Shown: positions 1-5,591 of the stretch, in pieces
Layout of the letters: every line of letters begins with the position of its first letter
How positions within the stretch are numbered: the stretch's first letter is position 1
Source: Actinomycetota bacterium
GTDB taxonomy: Bacteria > Actinomycetota > Actinomycetes > Propionibacteriales > Nocardioidaceae
Assembly: GCA_009702305.1 (NCBI GenBank)
Contig: WLIH01000161.1
Span: 1-6,422 of the forward strand
DNA length: 6,422 nucleotides
Direction: 5' to 3'
Made by a program: the position numbers and the translations under genes
Notes under the pieces: model-generated
Seen by the model: only the letters and a program-made list of their open reading frames with translations
What the model was told of the DNA's origin: nothing
Database searches by the model: none

Positions 1-272
1 ACCAGGGCATGGTCGGGGTCGGTGACCTGCACATGGGTCTGCACGATCCGCCGCTGGGGCGCGCCGCCGCGCCCGCCGCGGAAACGGCTGATCGCGTCGT
101 GCCCCACGAGCAGACCCTGGGCGTCGCCGCGCAGGGTGCTGGCCCCGGGGGCGAAGAGCCGGTCCAGAGTGGGCACGTCGTCGGCCATCAGTGCGCGCTC
201 GTAGTCCCAGAACGCCTCGACCAGCCCCGACGGCACCGGCAGAGGAGCGGGACCGCTGACCGACGCGGTCAC
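1..272 (-). CDS. AtzH/HpxZ-like small protein (SnoaL/NTF2-like fold), 3' end outside window
   Basis: Reading the minus strand from a GTG at 272 gives 90 complete residues before the window edge, so the C-terminus is missing (family members are about 125-140 residues by recollection). The start VTASVSGPAP is followed by VEAFWDYERALMADDVPTLDRLF-type sequence (residues 18-40), then TLRGDAQGLLVGHDAI (46-61) and a FRGGRGG stretch (64-70). This order (helix with YE.AL..DD...LD.LF, then LR.....L.G.DAI..FR..R) is characteristic of the AtzH/HpxZ family (DUF3225), a small SnoaL-like group encoded beside amide hydrolases such as AtzE and HpxW-associated genes. The GTG overlaps the TGA of the upstream amidase (GTGA), which favours this start and implies translational coupling; a weak GGGGTGA lies just upstream. 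Its biochemical role is not well defined in the family. It may assist or structurally support the amidase, which is inference. Confidence 0.8.
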   Translation of the reverse strand, partial: MTASVSGPAPLPVPSGLVEAFWDYERALMADDVPTLDRLFAPGASTLRGDAQGLLVGHDAISRFRGGRGGAPQRRIVQTHVQVTDPDHAL

Positions 273-1336
273 CGGGTCACCCCGGCGAAGTCGGACTTGC
301 GGATCAGGGCGTGCACGCCCTTGACCACGTCGACGACCTGGGAGATCTCGAAGTCGGTGGCGGCCGAGAGGTAGGCGTAGGCCAGGCGCGGGTCCATGCC
401 GTACCTCGCCTCCAGCAGCGCGATCGCGTGACGCACGCAGTTCTGCACCGCGACGTCGAGGTCCTCGTCCATGCCGGTCGGCACCAGGTGGTCGGCGGTC
501 TCGGCCAGCGGTGCGACCACCTCGCCGAACTGCCGCACCGCGTCCTCACCGGCGACCACGTCGAGTCGCACGCTCGCCCGCAGGGAGGCCTCCATTGCGG
601 TCAGCGACACCTCGCCGTTGCCCTGCGCGAAGTGCGGGTCGCCGACGTAGACGCCGGCGCCGGCCACCTGGACGGGCAGGTAGAGCGTCGAGCCGACGGT
701 GAGCAGTGCGATGTCGATGTTGCCGCCGTGCACCCCGGGCGGCACCGAGTGCGGTCGCTGGTCGCCGGTCACGGCCACGCCGATCGTCCCGAGGAACGGC
801 GCGAGGGGGAAGCGCACCTCGGCCGGGCCGCCGGGTGCCAGGGGCAGCAGCCCGTGCGTGCCGGCCTCGTCGACGCGCGCGAACGCCGAGAACACGTCGC
901 CCTCCAGCGGGTACTCCCCGGGCAGTGCGCCCTTGCCGTGGCGGTTGGAGATGACGCCGTAAGGCACGCGTGGCAGCGTCTCGAGGATCGTCACGGCGAG
1001 CAGGTCGCCCGGCCGCGCGCCTCGCACGTGCACCGGGCGGCTGACCACGTGTGGTCCGTCGACCCCGAAGGTCCGCTCGTAGTCGGAGGCGGCGAGCGCC
1101 ACCGCGTCGGCCAGCACCGGCACGTCGTACGCCGCGAAGTAGGCCAGCGGGTCGCGGCCCTGGTCCTCGAGGATGCCCTCGTGGCTGATCGTGTCGAAGG
1201 TGACCTCGGTGCCGGGCTCGACGCTCAGCACGGCGTCGTCGCGCTCGCACGGCAACCGCCCCCACAGCACGTGGTCGGTGGTCGAGGGGAGGTACGTCCC
1301 TCTGATCGGTCCGACACCGGTCTCGAGCACGTCCAT
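269..1336 (-). CDS. Acetamidase/formamidase family (FmdA/AmdA) amidohydrolase
   Basis: This 355-residue cytoplasmic protein belongs to the FmdA_AmdA family, which hydrolyses short amides (formamide, acetamide) to the acid and ammonia. Supporting motifs are SHEGILEDQG (51-60), the RPGDLLAVTIL strand (108-118), the HGGNIDI loop (203-209), STLYLPVQVAGAGVYVGD (216-233) and the signature GDPHFAQGNGEV (232-243). H52, H203, H235 and E242 are plausible active-site or metal-site residues by family resemblance only. The length suits the family. An open frame continues upstream to 1987, but that part overlaps a DUF202 gene and looks like a shadow; family-like sequence begins at MDVLETG. The ATG has no Shine-Dalgarno site but has TAGGCT 7 nt upstream, so the mRNA is probably leaderless. 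It shares a GTGA junction with the downstream AtzH-like gene. The substrate cannot be read from the sequence; ammonia release from an amide for nitrogen supply is the simplest guess. Confidence 0.93.
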   Translation of the reverse strand: MDVLETGVGPIRGTYLPSTTDHVLWGRLPCERDDAVLSVEPGTEVTFDTISHEGILEDQGRDPLAYFAAYDVPVLADAVALAASDYERTFGVDGPHVVSRPVHVRGARPGDLLAVTILETLPRVPYGVISNRHGKGALPGEYPLEGDVFSAFARVDEAGTHGLLPLAPGGPAEVRFPLAPFLGTIGVAVTGDQRPHSVPPGVHGGNIDIALLTVGSTLYLPVQVAGAGVYVGDPHFAQGNGEVSLTAMEASLRASVRLDVVAGEDAVRQFGEVVAPLAETADHLVPTGMDEDLDVAVQNCVRHAIALLEARYGMDPRLAYAYLSAATDFEISQVVDVVKGVHALIRKSDFAGVTR

Positions 1337-1343
1337 GGCGCGG

Positions 1344-1349
1344 AGCCTA
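1344..1349 (-). promoter_or_regulatory. Putative -10 element for a leaderless amidase transcript
   Basis: The minus strand reads TAGGCT, a TAnnnT-type actinobacterial -10 hexamer, ending 7 nt before the amidase ATG at 1336. That spacing places the transcription start at or next to the ATG. No convincing -35 box was seen. No Shine-Dalgarno sequence exists between it and the start, which supports leaderless initiation. It implies the amidase and the AtzH-like gene can be transcribed separately from the DUF202 gene 50 bp upstream. Confidence 0.6.
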
Positions 1350-1386
1350 CGGACCTCGTGTTTCGCCCGCGTTGAGAGCCGTCTCG

Positions 1387-1755
1387 TCAGCTCAGGTCGG
1401 ACACGGCGAGCACCACCGCCAAGAACACCGACACCACGACGATCGCGCCGGTGAGCACCATCCCGAGGGAGAACGACGGCAACGGCTGATGCGTGCGCAT
1501 CGCCCTCTCGACCTTCGCCCACCGGACGAACGCCAGCGCAGTCGTCAGCCCGCCGAAGAGCACCAGCACGACGACGAGCACCGATCTCAGCCAGGACGAG
1601 TCCGGCACGCCCAGCGAATGGAGCGCGACGGCGCCGGCCAGCAGCGCCAGCGACGTGCGGATCCAGGCGAGGAAGGTCCGCTCGTTGGCGAGGCTGAACC
1701 GGGGATCCGGCTCTTGGCCCACGTCGTAGACCCACGTGGGGTGGCGTTCGTGCAT
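1387..1755 (-). CDS. DUF202 / YidH-family three-helix membrane protein
   Basis: This is a small 122-residue integral membrane protein. The N-terminal cytosolic part carries the DUF202 signature DPRFSLANERTFLAWIRTSL (17-36), the R..LA.ERT.LAW.RT pattern of E. coli YidH-type proteins. Hydrophobic segments at about 30-50, 57-77 and 97-119 give three predicted transmembrane helices, with a basic loop (RWAKVERAMR, 78-87) between the second and third. The length is typical of the family. The start chosen is the ATG at 1755, because CACGAT lies 6 nt upstream as for a leaderless mRNA. Another in-frame ATG six codons upstream (1773) is possible. The molecular function of the family is unknown; some eukaryotic proteins with this domain (VTC1 type) are linked to polyphosphate synthesis, which should not be transferred here. 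It is divergent from the lipoprotein gene and 50 bp upstream of the amidase. Confidence 0.9.
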   Translation of the reverse strand: MHERHPTWVYDVGQEPDPRFSLANERTFLAWIRTSLALLAGAVALHSLGVPDSSWLRSVLVVVLVLFGGLTTALAFVRWAKVERAMRTHQPLPSFSLGMVLTGAIVVVSVFLAVVLAVSDLS

Positions 1756-1761
1756 GGGCAC

Positions 1762-1767
1762 ATCGTG
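1762..1767 (-). promoter_or_regulatory. Putative -10 element for the DUF202 gene (leaderless)
   Basis: The minus strand reads CACGAT ending 6 nt before the ATG at 1755. It departs from TAnnnT only at the first base. The divergent lipoprotein gene has the identical hexamer 7 nt before its own ATG, so the 86-bp gap may hold two back-to-back promoters. No clear -35 was found. Confidence 0.4.
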
Positions 1768-1828
1768 GCGCATCCGGGCGGCGCGCGAGTCGCCGCCCGT
1801 GGTTGGCGTCGGCTGGGGAGTGCCGTGG

Positions 1829-1834
1829 CACGAT
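1829..1834 (+). promoter_or_regulatory. Putative -10 element for the lipoprotein gene (leaderless)
   Basis: CACGAT stands 7 nt before the ATG at 1842. A GGGGAG at 1815-1820 is 21 nt from the ATG, too far to act as a Shine-Dalgarno site, so leaderless initiation is the better reading. A TTGGCG at 1803-1808 resembles a -35 box, but its 20-nt spacer is long. Confidence 0.4.
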
Positions 1835-1841
1835 CGCCCGC

Positions 1842-2537
1842 ATGCTCGGAACCCCTCGCACCGTCCTCGCCGTCCTCGCGACGGCCCTCCTCCTCTCCTC
1901 CTGCACGGGAGGCTCCGACTCATCCGACTCACCCGACGAGCCGGACGCCAGTTCGTCGCTCGCTCCCGAGGAGCGCCCGCCGGGCAAGGCGGAGGCCGTG
2001 GAATCGGGACTCGGCGTCGACGGGCAGCGAGCGGTCGGCGTGGCGGTCGTCCAGAACCAGAGCTCGACCGACGGTCAGTCCATCCGCGTCGACTTCGCCT
2101 TCCAGACGAAGGCGGGGCGGACCGTGACCACCGTCAGTCGTTCGGCGTCGTTCGCGGACTCCGACCAGAGCCTGGTCGTCGTCGGCCAGGCCGACCTGAC
2201 GGGCCTCGACGCCAAGGTCGCCGCCGTCGACGTCTCGGTGACGGTGACCAACGCCGACGTCGTGCCGCTCGCCGCAGGCCTGAAGGTCACCGGCGGCAAG
2301 GTCGCGGACACGAAGGCCGGGCCGACGGCCACCTTCACCGTCGTCAACGAGTCCGAGGACGACCTGGTCGCGGGAGCTCTGGCCGTGGCGTGCCGCAATG
2401 CGCGCGGTTCGATCATCGGCGGCGGCTTCGCATCCGTCCCGGCGCTCGAGCCGGGCGAGCGGCTGATGGTGCGGGCCGGAGACCTCGTCCTCTCAGGGCC
2501 CGCCGAGCGGTGCTCGGCTTCACCGGCATCCGCCTGA
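1842..2537 (+). CDS. Secreted lipoprotein with two related beta-sandwich (FxLYD-like) halves
   Basis: This 231-residue protein has a lipoprotein signal peptide: a short basic start (R6), the hydrophobic core VLAVLATALLL and lipobox LSS-C with Cys21 as the lipidation site. A Ser/Asp/Pro-rich linker (22-50, including SDSSDSPDEPDASSS) would hold the domains away from the membrane. The rest shows two halves of similar layout at about 64-118 and 163-218: V.VVQNQS versus FTVVNES, VDFAFQTKAGRTV versus LAVACRNARGSII, and ADSDQSLVVVGQADL versus LEPGERLMVRAGDL. This resembles FxLYD/Ig-like extracellular domains. C184 and C224 in the second half could form a disulfide. The start at 1842 is preferred over the GTG at 1803 because it begins directly at the signal peptide. 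No enzymatic motif is visible and the function is unknown. It precedes the large exported protein on the same strand, but 328 bp separate them, so an operon is unlikely. Confidence 0.85.
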   Translation: MLGTPRTVLAVLATALLLSSCTGGSDSSDSPDEPDASSSLAPEERPPGKAEAVESGLGVDGQRAVGVAVVQNQSSTDGQSIRVDFAFQTKAGRTVTTVSRSASFADSDQSLVVVGQADLTGLDAKVAAVDVSVTVTNADVVPLAAGLKVTGGKVADTKAGPTATFTVVNESEDDLVAGALAVACRNARGSIIGGGFASVPALEPGERLMVRAGDLVLSGPAERCSASPASA

Positions 2538-2587
2538 GAATCGCTGCTCCCGAGCCTCACCCGGAGGTCCTAGTACCTTTGGGAGGG

Positions 2588-2617
2588 TTTTCACTGCGCC
2601 CGCGCAGCCGATAGGTT
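2588..2617 (+). promoter_or_regulatory. Possible distal promoter with a dyad in its spacer
   Basis: TTTTCA (2588-2593), an 18-nt spacer and TAGGTT (2612-2617) form a plausible -35/-10 pair. The spacer contains the inverted repeat CTGCGC-CC-GCGCAG (2594-2607), which could be a binding site between the promoter boxes. Transcription from here would give a leader of about 240 nt. The match is weak and could be chance. Confidence 0.3.
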
Positions 2618-2671
2618 CGCCATCATCGCGGGTTAAATGTTTGAAAGCCCGATCCCTTTGGTAGAGCGTGT

Positions 2672-2685
2672 TTTGCACGTGCAAA
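2672..2685. promoter_or_regulatory. Perfect 14-bp palindrome, candidate operator
   Basis: TTTGCACGTGCAAA is exactly self-complementary and lies 18 nt before the extended -10 element at 2704, covering the -35 position. Its even symmetry with a central CG is the layout of LacI/GalR-family operators, but the regulator is not known and no regulator gene lies in the window. A protein bound here would be expected to affect RNA polymerase access (inference). Confidence 0.5.
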
Positions 2686-2700
2686 CCGGGGGCAGGGTGC

Positions 2701-2709
2701 TGTTATGCT
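2701..2709 (+). promoter_or_regulatory. Extended -10 promoter for the exported-protein gene
   Basis: TGTTATGCT fits the extended -10 pattern TGn followed by a TAnnnT hexamer (TATGCT, 2704-2709). There is no good -35 box at 17-18 nt spacing, which extended -10 promoters can tolerate. The predicted start near 2716 gives a leader of about 150 nt before the ATG at 2866. Confidence 0.5.
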
Positions 2710-2731
2710 CCACGCGCTGCTGGGGGTAGAG

Positions 2732-2745
2732 GTGTGCTTGCACAC
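2732..2745 (+). promoter_or_regulatory. Short inverted repeat at the 5' end of the predicted leader
   Basis: GTGTGC-TT-GCACAC is a perfect 6+2+6 dyad. As RNA it would fold as GUGUG-CUUG-CACAC, a 5-bp stem with a CUUG loop closed by a G-C pair, a known stable tetraloop type. It starts about 16 nt after the predicted transcription start, where a hairpin can protect an mRNA from decay. Alternatively it is a DNA operator: it shares the half-site TTGCAC with the palindrome at 2672-2685. Confidence 0.35.
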
Positions 2746-2850
2746 ATCACTTCCGGGGACCAGAGCCGCTGCTGGTTGCGCCAGGGTGCTCCACACAGGG
2801 TGGGTCATCCGATGAGGATTCGGGACAACCTCGGGTCTTCGACCTTTATG

Positions 2851-2856
2851 AAGGGA
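2851..2856 (+). promoter_or_regulatory. Shine-Dalgarno site fixing the exported-protein start
   Basis: AAGGGA lies 9 nt before the ATG at 2866 and supports that start over the in-frame ATGs at 2812 and 2848, which have no such site. CCTT (2843-2846) and AAGG (2851-2854) can pair across a TATG loop, so a small hairpin could partly mask the site. Confidence 0.65.
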
Positions 2857-2865
2857 AACATCCAC

Positions 2866-5445
2866 ATGAGTAGTGCCAAGCAGAGCGTCAAGCGCGTTCT
2901 CGCTCTCAGCACGGGCGCCGTGATTTCTGCCGGTGCCCTCACCATGGTGACTCCGGCGGCCAACGCGGCAACTGGGGATTCCATCACTGTCGCCAGCGTC
3001 AGCCCCGTTCGCAACGGCGGCTCCGAGGGTGCCAAGATCCTCCTCCGTACCAAGGGCGTCCCGGACTCGTCCCTGCTGAAGCTCGTCGCTTCCGACCTCA
3101 ACATCGCGACGTCGCTCAACACGCCCAACCAGACGATCGGTGCTCCGGTCTTCGGCGCCACGATCGCCAACGGCGCCCCGGGCGACACCAACACCACCGA
3201 CGGTCTCGACGAGATCAGCCTGACCCTCCCGGTCACCACCTCCGCCGACGGCGGCGTCGCCAAGTTCGCGATCTTCGAGGACGAGGCCACTGCTGGCGTC
3301 GACGCCACGGAGGCGCGTGTCCAGGTCGAGCTCACCACGGCCGGCGCGCCGACCTCGGTGACCCTGGCTCCCGCCGCGCAGACCTCGCCCCTGGGCGTGG
3401 CCTCGGGTGCGTACACCGTCGCCATCAAGGACGCCGGCGGCCGCGCGACGCAGCTGACCGGTGCTGAGAACTTCACGGTCAACGCCACCGGCGGTGCGAC
3501 GAGCTTCTCCGCCCCGGCGGACAACAACGTGCTGAGCGCCTCCGAGCTGTCGGGCGGTTCGGTGACCTTCACGGCCACCGGCACCGGCACGACCGGCCTG
3601 CGCACGATCTCTGTCGCCGGTGGCACGCCGCCGGCCGCGACGATCGCTGCTTCGGGCACGCTCGATGTCGTCGGTGCGGCCGCCGGCCTGACCAACGCCA
3701 ACCTCGACGTGGTCACGGGTGCTGACAGCTACGCGGCTCCGGGCGACCCGAGCAACGTGTCGGTCCGCGTCGACCAGGCGTCGATCAAGCTCGACATCGT
3801 CTCGGCGCCCAACGCCGGCAAGACCGTGTCGCTTGCGATCGCCCGCACCGCTGGCGTTCTGACCTTCGGTGGCAAGACGACCGCCACGCTGACGACCGTC
3901 CTCGACGCCGCCGGCAAGGGTTCGATCACCATCACCCCGGACGCTGGCACGGTCACCGACGCCGGTCAGTTCACCGTCAACGGCGCCGGCCTCGGCCTCG
4001 TCTTCGACTACGACCGTGCGCAGGCGACGGCGATCAAGCCCGCCGCTACGACCTACGTGTCGAAGTTCGGCGGCTCGGTCGACGTGACCGCGACGGTCAC
4101 CGACCAGTTCGGTCTGCCGATCACCGGCGTCCTCGTGACCGCTCAGCGCACCGGCGGCGTCAACGCCGACGCGACTGAGTCGGCCAAGAAGGCTGTCGGC
4201 GCCGACGGCAAGGTCACCTTCACCCTGACCGACACCAAGGCCAGCGTCACCAACGCTGCGTCCGACACGGTCAACTTCAAGGTCTACCAGGACTCGTTCG
4301 CTGCTCTGCCGCTCGCCGGCGTGACCGCTACCCCGGCCACGATCGTCTACTCGGTCGACGGCAACGGTGCCGACTTCATCGTCACCCTGGACGGCGCTAA
4401 CACCGCCGGTGCCGCGTACGACCCGGCCTCGATCACGGTCGACCCGCTGTCTGACGCGATCGCCGACAACGGCAACCTCTCGGCCGACGAGTCCACCACG
4501 CTCGCCACCGTCGGTGGGACCAGCGGCTCTGCCGTGACGGTCACCGCCGACAACGGCGCGCTGGTCCTCAAGGCCGGCGAGACCACGCTGGCTGAGGGCG
4601 CGGCGTCCAAGTCCGGCGTCATCGGTCAGTCGTTCCGCATCGTCGGCACCAAGTCCGGCGTCGTGACCGTCACCACCGTCTCGGCGGGCATCACCAAGAC
4701 GGCGAAGTTCACCGTCAAGGCCGGCTACTCGGCTCGCAACGTCGCCGTCACGGCTCCGGCCAAGGCGATCGCCGGCGACCTCGCCGTCTTCACCGCCAAG
4801 ATCACCGACGCCTTCGGCAACCCGATCCCGAACTACACGATCGGCGGACTGAACGTCCAGGTCTCCGGTCCGGGCGCGCTGCAGGACACCGGTGCTCAGA
4901 CCAACGCTGCCGGTGAGCTCGCGCTCAACGTCCGCGTCAACGGTGGTGCCTCGGCGCCGATCACCGTCACGGTGACCGGTCTCTTCAACACGCAGTTCGG
5001 TGCGGCGGCCAACCGCCTCTACACCAGCTCGACGACGAACGACGCTCCTGGCCTCGGGGCCTCGACCGGTTCGGCCACCGCCACGGTGACCGACGTCGTC
5101 GACATCGCCGCCCTCCAGGCTGCGGTGGACGCTGCTCAGGCTGACGTCGACGCCGCCCAGGCTGCGTCCGACGCCGCCGTTGCCACCCTGGCCACCGCCA
5201 AGGCTGACAAGGCTGCTGCTCAGAAGTCGGTCGCGAAGGCCAAGAAGGCCGTCAAGAAGGCCCAGGGCCCGAAGGCCAAGAAGGCTGCGAAGGCCAAGCT
5301 CAAGAAGGCCCGCGCTGCCCTCCAGGCCGCTCGTGCCGACGTGACCGCCGCCAAGGCTGCTGTCACCACCACGGCTGCCGACCTGGCTGCCGCTCAGGCG
5401 AAGCTCGAGGCGGCCAAGGCTGCCCTCGCGGACGCCCAGAACTGA
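2866..5445 (+). CDS. Large exported Ig/Big_1-like surface (S-layer-like) protein with C-terminal Ala/Lys helical hairpin
   Basis: This 859-residue protein has a Sec signal peptide: basic K5-R10, core VLALSTGAVISAGALTM, and likely cleavage after ANA at residue 34. The 825-residue mature part is rich in Ala, Thr, Val and Gly and contains no Cys, Met, Trp or His. A beta-rich N-terminal region (35-160) includes FEDEATAGVDATE, resembling a degenerate acidic turn. Ig-like segments follow. Two Big_1/invasin-type repeats are the clearest: VDVTATVTDQFGLPITGV (405-422) with GADGKVTFTLTDT later in the repeat, and VFTAKITDAFGNPIP (641-655) with TNAAGELALNV. Residues 747-859 are an Ala-rich coiled coil in two helices broken at Gly801-Pro802, with a strongly basic tip. 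There is no LPXTG motif, SLH domain or C-terminal membrane helix, so attachment is non-covalent or through the coiled coil (inference). The gene has an extended -10, a good ribosome site and tandem terminators, consistent with high expression. The exact function is unknown; an S-layer or cell-wall coat protein is most likely. Confidence 0.85.
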   Translation: MSSAKQSVKRVLALSTGAVISAGALTMVTPAANAATGDSITVASVSPVRNGGSEGAKILLRTKGVPDSSLLKLVASDLNIATSLNTPNQTIGAPVFGATIANGAPGDTNTTDGLDEISLTLPVTTSADGGVAKFAIFEDEATAGVDATEARVQVELTTAGAPTSVTLAPAAQTSPLGVASGAYTVAIKDAGGRATQLTGAENFTVNATGGATSFSAPADNNVLSASELSGGSVTFTATGTGTTGLRTISVAGGTPPAATIAASGTLDVVGAAAGLTNANLDVVTGADSYAAPGDPSNVSVRVDQASIKLDIVSAPNAGKTVSLAIARTAGVLTFGGKTTATLTTVLDAAGKGSITITPDAGTVTDAGQFTVNGAGLGLVFDYDRAQATAIKPAATTYVSKFGGSVDVTATVTDQFGLPITGVLVTAQRTGGVNADATESAKKAVGADGKVTFTLTDTKASVTNAASDTVNFKVYQDSFAALPLAGVTATPATIVYSVDGNGADFIVTLDGANTAGAAYDPASITVDPLSDAIADNGNLSADESTTLATVGGTSGSAVTVTADNGALVLKAGETTLAEGAASKSGVIGQSFRIVGTKSGVVTVTTVSAGITKTAKFTVKAGYSARNVAVTAPAKAIAGDLAVFTAKITDAFGNPIPNYTIGGLNVQVSGPGALQDTGAQTNAAGELALNVRVNGGASAPITVTVTGLFNTQFGAAANRLYTSSTTNDAPGLGASTGSATATVTDVVDIAALQAAVDAAQADVDAAQAASDAAVATLATAKADKAAAQKSVAKAKKAVKKAQGPKAKKAAKAKLKKARAALQAARADVTAAKAAVTTTAADLAAAQAKLEAAKAALADAQN

Positions 5446-5457
5446 TCCACTCGGCTC

Positions 5458-5501
5458 TCACCGGTCCGGTGAGGGGAGCGATCCCCTCACCGCACCGGTG
5501 A
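5458..5501 (+). terminator. Strong hairpin terminator after the exported-protein gene
   Basis: The arms pair TCACCGGT (5458-5465) with ACCGGTGA (5494-5501), then after one C-C mismatch CGGTGAGGGGA (5467-5477) with TCCCCTCACCG (5482-5492), leaving a GCGA loop of the stable GNRA type. That is 19 base pairs in a 20-position stem, starting 12 nt after the stop codon. There is no U tract, which is common for actinobacterial terminators. Confidence 0.88.
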
Positions 5502-5533
5502 CCCGGATGGTCAGCTCAGTCTGACGAACACCT

Positions 5534-5569
5534 CATCAGGCCCCCGGTCCTCGGACCGGGGGCCTGATG
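5534..5569 (+). terminator. Second hairpin terminator, 16-bp perfect stem
   Basis: CATCAGGCCCCCGGTC (5534-5549) pairs perfectly with GACCGGGGGCCTGATG (5554-5569) around a CTCG loop, a YNMG-type stable tetraloop closed by C-G. No T tract follows. It lies 32 bp beyond the first hairpin and 22 bp before the -10 of the next gene, so it would block read-through into the thioesterase gene. As a near-symmetric hairpin it could also act on the opposite strand, but no minus-strand gene ends here. Confidence 0.85.
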
Positions 5570-5591
5570 CATGCCCGGGGCCGGTGCCGCC

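Larger units (their letters stand above)
2538..2865 (+). promoter_or_regulatory. 328-bp upstream regulatory region and leader of the large exported-protein gene
   Basis: No gene was found in this stretch; the open frame from 2668 is only an upstream extension of the exported protein, has no ribosome site, and encodes a Cys/Arg-rich stretch ahead of the signal peptide. AT-rich patches around 2571-2593 and 2633-2662 break the otherwise GC-rich background, as expected of a control region. It contains three 14-bp dyads (2594-2607, 2672-2685, 2732-2745), a repeated CCTTTGG (2576-2582 and 2655-2661), TAGGTT (2612-2617), an extended -10 (2701-2709), a leader of about 150 nt and a good Shine-Dalgarno site. 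No known riboswitch was recognised, and no convincing terminator for the lipoprotein gene was found. Confidence 0.6.

Noticed and set aside
311..1375. A 354-codon open frame on the plus strand opposite the amidase
   Set aside because: It is antisense to a well-supported amidase. Its translation is His/Arg/Val-rich with no family-like motif, as expected for a GC-rich shadow frame.
1337..1987. Upstream extension of the amidase frame to 1987
   Set aside because: It overlaps the DUF202 gene in another frame, encodes Arg/Ala-rich nonsense-like sequence, and the family-like sequence and -10 element both point to the ATG at 1336.
2505..2565. Possible terminator for the lipoprotein gene from GCTCGG and CCGAGC
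   Set aside because: The arms are short, the loop is over 25 nt and the extension is asymmetric, so it is not a convincing terminator.
1736..2614. A 292-codon plus-strand frame over the lipoprotein gene
   Set aside because: It is Arg/Gly-rich and overlaps the lipoprotein, which has a clear lipobox and better start context.
2668..2865. Extension of the exported protein to a GTG at 2668
   Set aside because: It would put 66 residues, including several Cys, ahead of a normal signal peptide and would start inside the promoter region. The ribosome site fits the ATG at 2866.
2805..3716. A 303-codon minus-strand frame opposite the exported-protein gene
   Set aside because: It is a mirror of the Ala/Val/Thr-rich coding frame, with no ribosome site or motifs of its own.
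5104..5442. Histone H1-like or DNA-binding protein suggested by the Ala/Lys-rich stretch
   Set aside because: The segment is the C-terminus of a protein with a Sec signal peptide, so a nucleoid role is unlikely; it is kept only as a possible extracellular polyanion-binding module.
5510..5525. Small inverted repeat GTCAG/CTGAC between the two terminators
   Set aside because: A 5-bp stem is likely by chance and adds little beside the two strong hairpins.
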